Source: Candidatus Bipolaricaulota bacterium (GTDB lineage: Bacteria > Bipolaricaulota > Bipolaricaulia > Bipolaricaulales > Bipolaricaulaceae). From it: a stretch of DNA of 34,677 bases. Under the pieces are notes generated by a model. That model was not told the origin of the DNA, ran no database searches, and saw only the letters and a program-made list of their open reading frames with translations. Position 1 is the stretch's first letter, and each line of letters begins with the position of its first letter. A program made the position numbers and the translations under genes. Of this stretch, positions 28,318 to 34,677 are shown one piece after another. The DNA lies in NCBI GenBank assembly GCA_938083225.1, contig CALKCH010000051.1:1-34677 (forward strand), in the 5' to 3' direction.

Positions 28318-29723
28318 CCATTGATCCCATCACTCGAATCGAGGGACACCTTCGGGTGGAGATCAAAGTCGAGGGCGGAAAGATTGTGCAAGCCCGCTGT
28401 TCAGGGGCTCTATTTCGTGGGCTAGAAATTATCCTGCTTGGTCGTTTTCCCCTCGATGCCCAGCGGATTACCCCCAGGATCTGCGGCGTTTGCCCGGTGG
28501 CCCACGCCACTGCCGCAGCCTTGGCCTTGGATACAGCCCTGGGAGTGGAAGAAAATATTCCCCAAAATGGTTGGCTCTTACGAAACCTCATTTACGCAGC
28601 CAATTGGCTTCACAACCACGTCTTGCATTTCTATCACCTCGCTCTGCCCGATTACTTAGATCCCAAAGGGACTCCACTTGCCGGCCTACTTGCCGCTGAA
28701 CTCGGGGATCGCCGATTTTCTCCCGAAGAAAACCAAACGCTTTTAGAACACTATGCCTTGGCCCTGGAGGTACGGCGTAAAGCCCATGAGCTGGTGGCCA
28801 TCTTTGGCGGGAAAATGCCTCACGAAGTGGGGATTGTGCCCGGCGGCGTCACACAAAAGCCGGGGCTTGCCGAGGTCACAGCCTTTCGCTTTCGCCTCCG
28901 AGAGATCCGGGATTTTTTGGAGAACATTTACGTGAAAGACGTGCTTCTTCTGGCCGCCCGCTACCCAGATTACTTCGCTCTGGGACGGGTGGGGAGACTC
29001 TTGAGTTTCGGAGCGTTTCCCGAGCCCTCCCGCACCCGCGTTTTTCCGGCCGGCTCTCTCCAGGACGGGGCGGTGCAACCCTTGGACTGTGAGGGAATTG
29101 CGGAGGAGGTAGCGCGGTCTTGGTACGCGGGAGGGGCTGGTCACCCAAGGGCAGGTCAAACCGAACCGGACCCGTATAAAGCCGAGGCCTATTCCTGGAT
29201 CAAAGCTCCTCGGTATAAGGGGAAAGCGTTGGAAGTGGGGCCGGCAGCCCGGGTCTTCCTCGCCTCCCACCTGGGCCCCGGAGATTTTGCGAAGCTCGCC
29301 GGGGAACTTCTGAGCGAGGCCCGAATCAGCCTGGAACAGCTCAGTTCCGCTATGGGACGCCATTTAGCCCGGGCCATCGAGGCGCTGTTTTTGGCCCAAC
29401 GCATGGAAACCTGGCTTGCGGAACTAGAGATCAACGGGCCTGTGGCCGTACCCTTCGGCATACCCAGCGAAGCCACAGGACAAGGCCTTACAGATGCGCC
29501 TCGGGGGGCCCTCGGCCACTGGTTGCGCATCGAACGCGGAGTCATCGCCCACTACCAAGTGATCTCTCCCACCACTTGGAACGCTTCGCCCCGGGATGAA
29601 CAGGGTCAACCCGGGCCCATCGAGGAAGCGTTGGAGGGCACACCCGTGAGCGGCGATGGGCTACTTGAGGCAGGAAGAATCGTGCGCTCTTTTGATCCAT
29701 GCTTAGCTTGTGCTGTACAGTAA
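28305..29723 (+). CDS. [NiFe] hydrogenase large subunit lacking C-terminal processing extension
   Basis: DPITRIEGHLRVEI, RICGVCPVAHA (L2), C-terminal SFDPCLACAVQ-stop (L5). Confidence 0.92.
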   Translation: MRQVTIDPITRIEGHLRVEIKVEGGKIVQARCSGALFRGLEIILLGRFPLDAQRITPRICGVCPVAHATAAALALDTALGVEENIPQNGWLLRNLIYAANWLHNHVLHFYHLALPDYLDPKGTPLAGLLAAELGDRRFSPEENQTLLEHYALALEVRRKAHELVAIFGGKMPHEVGIVPGGVTQKPGLAEVTAFRFRLREIRDFLENIYVKDVLLLAARYPDYFALGRVGRLLSFGAFPEPSRTRVFPAGSLQDGAVQPLDCEGIAEEVARSWYAGGAGHPRAGQTEPDPYKAEAYSWIKAPRYKGKALEVGPAARVFLASHLGPGDFAKLAGELLSEARISLEQLSSAMGRHLARAIEALFLAQRMETWLAELEINGPVAVPFGIPSEATGQGLTDAPRGALGHWLRIERGVIAHYQVISPTTWNASPRDEQGQPGPIEEALEGTPVSGDGLLEAGRIVRSFDPCLACAVQ

Positions 29724-29732
29724 GGAGGAAGG

Positions 29733-30410
29733 ATGCTTGTCTCTGAACTCAAGCCCATCGGAGAGATTTTAGGAAGTCTGCGGCCTGGGGAGCGCGTGTT
29801 TGTGGTGGCCTGTGGCGGGTGTGCCCAAACCACGGGCGCCGGAGGAGAAAAGGCCATCCAAACCCTAAAGTCGGCGGTGTTGGAAGGGGAACACCCTGTG
29901 GTGGGCGCTCTGGAAATCCCATTTTTGTGCAATAAAGCACTGATAGGGCTTAAGCTGAGCCGGGTCCGCACCACCGTGGACAAAGCCGAAGTTTTTGTCG
30001 TGGCTTCCTGTGGGGTGGGAGTCCAAGCCGTGGCCACGGTAACCGGGAAACCCACGGTTCCTGCGTCCAACACCCTCTATTACGGGGCATTTCAGGGGGT
30101 TTGGCCGGCGGAGGAGCGTTGCGCGCGCTGCGGGGAATGTGTTTTGGCCGAGACCGGGGGGATTTGCCCCCTTACCGTCTGTCCCAAAGGTCTTCTGCAC
30201 GGGCCCTGTGGCGGTTCTTACCAGGGGGAATGTGAGCTCGAGCCCGGCCGGCCCTGCGGTTGGCAGAAAATTTACGACCGGCTCGCGGAGCTGGGCCGGC
30301 TGGACCTGTTTGAGAAATTCCGGCCGCCCAAGGATCGCCGGCGGGCCTTGGATGTGCCCCTTTCCCGACGCCGCACCACCCTGTGGGACCTGGAGTTTTG
30401 GGAGGAATGA
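29733..30410 (+). CDS. metV: Methylenetetrahydrofolate reductase C-terminal/Zn-Fe-S accessory subunit MetV
   Basis: VVACGGCAQTTGAGGEKAI; CARCGECVLAETGGICPLTVCPKGLLHGPCGG...GECELEPGRPCGWQKIY, adjacent to metF. Confidence 0.88.
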   Translation: MLVSELKPIGEILGSLRPGERVFVVACGGCAQTTGAGGEKAIQTLKSAVLEGEHPVVGALEIPFLCNKALIGLKLSRVRTTVDKAEVFVVASCGVGVQAVATVTGKPTVPASNTLYYGAFQGVWPAEERCARCGECVLAETGGICPLTVCPKGLLHGPCGGSYQGECELEPGRPCGWQKIYDRLAELGRLDLFEKFRPPKDRRRALDVPLSRRRTTLWDLEFWEE

Positions 30411-30411
30411 C

Positions 30412-31287
30412 ATGCGTCTGCGCGAGCGCTTGGCCCACGGAGAATTTGTGATCACCTGCGAGGCGGCCCCGCCCAAGGGGGCTGACGTCGGCCCCGCCCT
30501 GGAAGCGGTGCGTAAGCTCGCTCCCAAAGTCCACGCCTTCAACGTCACAGACCTGCAGTCCTCGGTTTTGCGCATGAGCTCTTGGGCCCTTTGTGCCCTC
30601 ATCAAACGTGAAGGCTTTGAGCCCATTTTGCAGATGACCTGCCGCGACCGGAATCGCTTGGCCCTGCAAGCCGATCTTTTGGGCGCCTGGGCTTTGGGAA
30701 TTGAGAACGTGCTCGTCCTCACCGGAGATCACCCCGTTTTGGGCGACCATCCGCAAGCCATGCCCGTGTTCGATTTGGACTCGGTGCAGCTCATCGCCGT
30801 CATTCAAGCGTTGAACTCTGGCCGGGATTTGGCTGGAAATGAGCTTTCGGGTCGGACTGATTTCTTTGTGGGCGCGGCGGTGAATCCCACGGCTGAGCCC
30901 CTCGAGCCGCATCTGGCCAAGCTTCGGCTGAAGGCAAAGTTGGGAATCGGCTTCATTCAGACCCAGGTTGTTTACGATCCCCAGGCTTTCGTGCGGTTCG
31001 TGCAAAAGCTGGACGGGGTAAGGGTACCGATGCTAGTGGGCATCATCCCCCTCAAGTCCGCAAAGATGGCGCGGTTCATGAACGAGCACATCGCGGGAGT
31101 TCACGTGCCTGAGGAGATCATAAAAGTGATGGAGAGGGCCAAAACCCCGGAGGAAAGGAGACAAAGAAGCGTGGAAATCTGTGCCCGTATTGTTAGAGCT
31201 GTGCGCCCATACTGTCAGGGCATTCACTTCATGCCCATGGGTTGGGAAGATTGCGTGCCAGATATTGTGGAGCTCGCCGGAATCTGA
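30412..31287 (+). CDS. metF: 5,10-methylenetetrahydrofolate reductase
   Basis: [69 protein letters not shown] at 30412 rather than the track start at 30139. Confidence 0.92.
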   Translation: MRLRERLAHGEFVITCEAAPPKGADVGPALEAVRKLAPKVHAFNVTDLQSSVLRMSSWALCALIKREGFEPILQMTCRDRNRLALQADLLGAWALGIENVLVLTGDHPVLGDHPQAMPVFDLDSVQLIAVIQALNSGRDLAGNELSGRTDFFVGAAVNPTAEPLEPHLAKLRLKAKLGIGFIQTQVVYDPQAFVRFVQKLDGVRVPMLVGIIPLKSAKMARFMNEHIAGVHVPEEIIKVMERAKTPEERRQRSVEICARIVRAVRPYCQGIHFMPMGWEDCVPDIVELAGI

Positions 31288-31298
31288 AAGGAGGGTCC

Positions 31299-33062
31299 AT
31301 GCCTTACGATCCTGTGGTCCTAAAGGATTGGCAGATCGCGGCAGAGACGGAGAAGATGATGCCCACCCCTGAGGAGTGGGCGGACAGGCTGGGTTTGCGC
31401 AAGGACGAGATCATCCCTTACGGCCGCATTTGTAAACTCGATTTCCGTAAGATCTACGAGCGTCTCAAACATCGACCAAATGGGAAGTACATCGATGTCA
31501 CGGCCATCACGCCCACGCCCTTGGGGGAGGGAAAGACCACTACTACGCTGGGCCTGATCGAGGGCTTGGCCAAGCGGGGGAAGAACGTAGGGGGGTGCAT
31601 TCGGCAGCCTTCGGCCGGGCCGACGTTCAACATCAAGGGCACGGCCGCCGGCGGAGGGAACGCTTTGCTCATCCCCATGGCGGAGTTTTCCCTGGGCTTG
31701 ACAGGCGACATCGACGCCATCACCAACGCCCACAATTTGGCCATGGTGGCCCTCACCGCCCGGCTTCAGCACGAGTTCAATTATTCCGACGAGGAGCTGA
31801 AAAAGAGGGGCCTGCGCCGCCTGGACATCGACCCGCGCCGGGTGGAGATGCGCTGGGCTATCGACTTCTGTGCGCAGGCCCTGCGGCGCATCGTCATTGG
31901 CCTCGGCGGGAAAACGGATGGATTCCTAATGGAATCCGGGTTCCAAATCACGGTGTCCTCGGAGCTCATGGCTATCCTGGCCATCGCCAAGGACCTGGCG
32001 GATCTGCGGCGCAGGATCGGCGAGATCACCGTGGCCCACGACAAGCGGGGCCGTCCCATCACCTGTGAGGATTTGGAGGTGGCGGGAGCCATGGCCGCCT
32101 GGATGCGCAACACCATCAACCCCACCCTCTGCTCCACTGTCGAGTATCAGCCTGTTTTGGTCCATGCCGGTCCTTTCGCCAACATCGCTGTGGGCCAGTC
32201 TTCCGTCATCGGAGACCTTTTGGGACTGAAACTTTTTGATTATCATGTGACGGAGTCTGGTTTCGGGGCGGACATCGGCTTTGAGAAATTCTGGAACGTG
32301 AAGTGCCGCTTAAGCGGGCTTGTGCCCAATGTGGTCGTGGTCGTGTGCACGGTCCGCGCGCTCAAGATGCACGGTGGAGGCCCCCGGGTAGTGCCTGGCC
32401 GCCCCCTTCCTGAGGCCTACACAAGGGAAAATTTAGGCCTTGTGGAAAAAGGGGTGGCTAACCTCCTCCATCATATTGGGATCGTCAAAAAGTCCGGAGT
32501 GGTGCCGGTAGTGTGCATCAACCGTTTCCCCACGGATACAGAGGCGGAGATCCAGCTCGTGCGCAGGATCGTGGAGCAGGAGGCAAACGTGCGCTGTGCC
32601 GTGGGTGAACACTGGCTCAAAGGCGGGGAGGGCGCGTTGGAGCTGGCGGACGCGGTGATCGAGGCCTGTGAAGAGCCTGTGGACTTCCGCTTCCTTTACC
32701 CCCTAGAGATGCCCTTGCGGGAGCGGGTGGAGCTCATCGCCCGCGAGGTTTACGGCGCGGATGGGGTGGTGTGGACGCCCGAGGCCGAGGAAAAGGCGGA
32801 GGAGCTGGAGAAAAACGAGAAATTCCGGGACTTCTTCACCATGATGGTCAAAACCCAACTCTCGCTTTCCCACGATCCAAACTTGAAGGGCGTGCCCAAG
32901 GGTTGGAAGCTTCCCATCCGGGACATCCTCATGTTCACCGGAGCCAAGTTCCTTTGCCCCATGGCCGGCGACATCACCCTCATGCCCGGCACCTCCTCGG
33001 ACCCAGCGTTCCGGCGCATCGACATCGATGTAGAAACCGGGCAAGTGAAAGGCCTGTTCTAG
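31299..33062 (+). CDS. fhs: Formate--tetrahydrofolate ligase
   Basis: [21 protein letters not shown]-loop, [56 protein letters not shown] at 31299 with GGAGG SD. Confidence 0.92.
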   Translation: MPYDPVVLKDWQIAAETEKMMPTPEEWADRLGLRKDEIIPYGRICKLDFRKIYERLKHRPNGKYIDVTAITPTPLGEGKTTTTLGLIEGLAKRGKNVGGCIRQPSAGPTFNIKGTAAGGGNALLIPMAEFSLGLTGDIDAITNAHNLAMVALTARLQHEFNYSDEELKKRGLRRLDIDPRRVEMRWAIDFCAQALRRIVIGLGGKTDGFLMESGFQITVSSELMAILAIAKDLADLRRRIGEITVAHDKRGRPITCEDLEVAGAMAAWMRNTINPTLCSTVEYQPVLVHAGPFANIAVGQSSVIGDLLGLKLFDYHVTESGFGADIGFEKFWNVKCRLSGLVPNVVVVVCTVRALKMHGGGPRVVPGRPLPEAYTRENLGLVEKGVANLLHHIGIVKKSGVVPVVCINRFPTDTEAEIQLVRRIVEQEANVRCAVGEHWLKGGEGALELADAVIEACEEPVDFRFLYPLEMPLRERVELIAREVYGADGVVWTPEAEEKAEELEKNEKFRDFFTMMVKTQLSLSHDPNLKGVPKGWKLPIRDILMFTGAKFLCPMAGDITLMPGTSSDPAFRRIDIDVETGQVKGLF

Positions 33063-33835
33063 GGGGTGAGCCAGCCCTCTCCAGAGTACAGGTTGAACCT
33101 TTGGCCACGCAAAAAACCGATCAGACCCAAATTGTGCTGTCTGGCCAAAGCCACGGCCCCCCAGAGGGGTGCACTGGGGGAGATCACCATGGGTAGGCCC
33201 ACGTGGAGTGCTTTCAGGACCAGTTCTACCCCGATTCGGCCCGTGGTGTAAAGGAGCCCTTCGGCCAAAGATTTTTCCGCAAGCAAGGCTGCACCAACCA
33301 CTTTGTCCACGGCGTTATGTCGGCCGATGTCCTCAGCAAAAAAGAGGACGGTTAAGTTCCGGTCACAAAGGAGAGCAGAGTGCTGTGCCCCTGTTTGTTT
33401 GAAGCCCTGAGCTAAGGAGAGAATGATTTTAGGGAGGTCCAAAAGACGGGAGCCGGAAAAAAGGGGACGCGGCGAGAGTTTCTGCCAAGAAAACCTCGTG
33501 ACCAGGAAAGTTCCACAACCGCTCCAAAGAAGTCTCTCGGCTGATTGGTCCGGTAAAGGCTCTCCGAGCTTTACCCTCACACGCACCTGTTCCCCAGGGA
33601 TGCCGCCGGAAAAATCCCATTCTTCTTGGTATTCTTTCACCTCTTGCGCTGTGCGAATTAAGCCTCGTCCAGCAAGGTGACCGTAAACCAGTTCTCGAAT
33701 ATGAGAGGGGGTACAAACCAACGAGCTTAAGAGTTCCCCATTGACAAGCACTTCCACGAGGGCTTCCTCGGCCACGATTTCCTCCTGCTCATTCCACGAG
33801 CCCGCACGATAACGCTTCACTCGGACCCTGCGCAT
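33059..33835 (-). CDS. fdhD: Formate dehydrogenase accessory sulfurtransferase
   Basis: [87 protein letters not shown] at 33835; the upstream track extension overlaps mobA. Confidence 0.92.
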   Translation of the reverse strand: MRRVRVKRYRAGSWNEQEEIVAEEALVEVLVNGELLSSLVCTPSHIRELVYGHLAGRGLIRTAQEVKEYQEEWDFSGGIPGEQVRVRVKLGEPLPDQSAERLLWSGCGTFLVTRFSWQKLSPRPLFSGSRLLDLPKIILSLAQGFKQTGAQHSALLCDRNLTVLFFAEDIGRHNAVDKVVGAALLAEKSLAEGLLYTTGRIGVELVLKALHVGLPMVISPSAPLWGAVALARQHNLGLIGFLRGQRFNLYSGEGWLTP

Positions 33836-34401
33836 GCCAAAGCCTCCGGAGTGTTGATGTTCACAAAGGAGCGGCCCGTAGGGTCCAAAAGGAGCACGCG
33901 CTCTTCCGAGATCACAGCGTGGGGAACAGAGCGAATGAATTCTTGAACCCCGCGTTTTCCAGCCGCAAGATGTGCCTCTAGGGCGGGAATGATCTCCTTG
34001 GCGTATGCCCCAGGGAAAGGCTCGAGGAAGCCAGCGCGCACGCACACCTTGACTTTTTCTTCCCCTAAATCCAGGAGTTCCCGCGCCAAAGGAGGAGCCA
34101 AGAAGGGCATGTCGCAGGCCAAAACCAGGGAGAGAGGATTTTTGGCGGCGAGCAAGCCCGCATGGATTCCGGCAAGCGGGCCAAACCCCGGATAGTGGTC
34201 TTCTACTACCACGACCCCTCGGGGGAGAGGAAGTGGCCGTAGCCTTCCCGCCGCCACAATGATTTCCCTGACGCCCAAGATCCGGAGAAGTTCCACTTGG
34301 TGGTGCAGAATCGACCTCCCTCGGAAGACAAGGTGCGCCTTGTCTTGCCCGAGCCGGCGGCTCTTTCCGCCCGCCAAAATAACCCCAGAGACCTTCACCA
34401 C
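33817..34401 (-). CDS. mobA: Molybdenum cofactor guanylyltransferase
   Basis: VILAGGKSRRLGQDKAHLVFRGRSILHH; FGPLAGIHAGLLA; LVLACDMPFL; SFVNINTPEAL. Confidence 0.88.
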   Translation of the reverse strand: MVKVSGVILAGGKSRRLGQDKAHLVFRGRSILHHQVELLRILGVREIIVAAGRLRPLPLPRGVVVVEDHYPGFGPLAGIHAGLLAAKNPLSLVLACDMPFLAPPLARELLDLGEEKVKVCVRAGFLEPFPGAYAKEIIPALEAHLAAGKRGVQEFIRSVPHAVISEERVLLLDPTGRSFVNINTPEALACAGSE

Positions 34402-34407
34402 CGCTTA

Positions 34408-34425
34408 AAAAAGTGTACGCTTTTT
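34408..34425. promoter_or_regulatory. Near-perfect 18-bp palindrome AAAAAGTGTACGCTTTTT in the mobA / MetE-like divergent intergenic region (candidate operator or hairpin)
   Basis: AAAAAG-T-GTAC-G-CTTTTT; dyad symmetric except one base pair. Confidence 0.35.
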
Positions 34426-34438
34426 AGAGGGACGCGGC

Positions 34439-34677
34439 ATGTTTCGCTACGAACAAGAAAGGAAGAAGATCACACAAATCGGGTCCCTGCCCCTGCGGGA
34501 TCCGAAAGAAGCTGTGGCCTATAGCCTGCTTCACGACATCCCGTTTTTGCCGGAGCTTCCCCATTTGGGGGACGGGATGCTCTCTTACATCAAGGAGCCA
34601 GGAAAACTCAGCACCTTGGCGGAGTTCAAGAAACACCGGTTTGAGACGGTGAAGGTCCAAGTAGTGGGGCCGGCCAC
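34439..34677 (+). CDS. UROD/MetE-like (cobalamin-independent methionine synthase family) protein, N-terminal fragment
   Basis: Open frame to the edge: MFRYEQERKKITQIGSLPLRDPKEAVAYSLLHDIPFLPELPHLGDGMLSYIKEPGKLSTLAEFKKHRFETVKVQVVGPA. Not in the ORF track because it is truncated. Confidence 0.6.
   Translation, partial: MFRYEQERKKITQIGSLPLRDPKEAVAYSLLHDIPFLPELPHLGDGMLSYIKEPGKLSTLAEFKKHRFETVKVQVVGPA

Noticed and set aside
30139-30411. N-terminal extension of MetF
   Set aside because: Out-of-frame translation of metV; MetF homology starts at ATG 30412.
33836-34045. N-terminal extension of FdhD in the ORF track
   Set aside because: Low-complexity translation antiphase to mobA; FdhD proper starts at MRRVRVKRY (33835).

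Overview
Thermophile-like, GC-rich bacterial chromosome segment. It is densely packed and almost entirely coding. Left two thirds (1-22 kb) is mostly housekeeping: trpS (5' end only), an internally deleted IS element with both terminal inverted repeats, glmU-prs-rplY/ctc-pth-clpC-radA-PNP-galE-ThiF-like on +, then TPR / type-4 uracil-DNA glycosylase / tRNA-Gly(CCC) / pgk on -, a LolA/RseB-like anchored protein, a DUF151 bifunctional nuclease, glmS-smpB, prfA, rpiA, an ADP-forming acyl-CoA synthetase fused to a GNAT domain, and a stand-alone GNAT. The right third (22.3-34.7 kb) is a C1/H2 metabolism cluster. On - are a molybdopterin formate dehydrogenase (Cys type) with NuoF/HydB- and NuoE/HydC-like subunits. 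On + is a tight operon of a soluble [NiFe] hydrogenase (small + large), metV, metF and a formate-THF ligase. fdhD and mobA follow on -, then the 5' end of a MetE/UROD-like gene. This is most of the methyl branch of the Wood-Ljungdahl pathway. With an ADP-forming acetyl-CoA synthetase nearby it suggests an H2-dependent acetogen, possibly of the Bipolaricaulota/Acetothermia (OP1) type; the taxonomic guess is inference only. The most interesting points are: (i) a [NiFe] hydrogenase co-operonic with MetVF whose large subunit ends naturally at DPCLACAVQ; (ii) tail-to-tail homologous GNAT domains, one fused to an ADP-forming CoA ligase; (iii) a MITE-like IS derivative with 39-bp bipartite TIRs; (iv) all five convergent gene pairs overlapping at their 3' ends; (v) several near-leaderless promoter/start arrangements. 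No CRISPR array or rRNA was seen.
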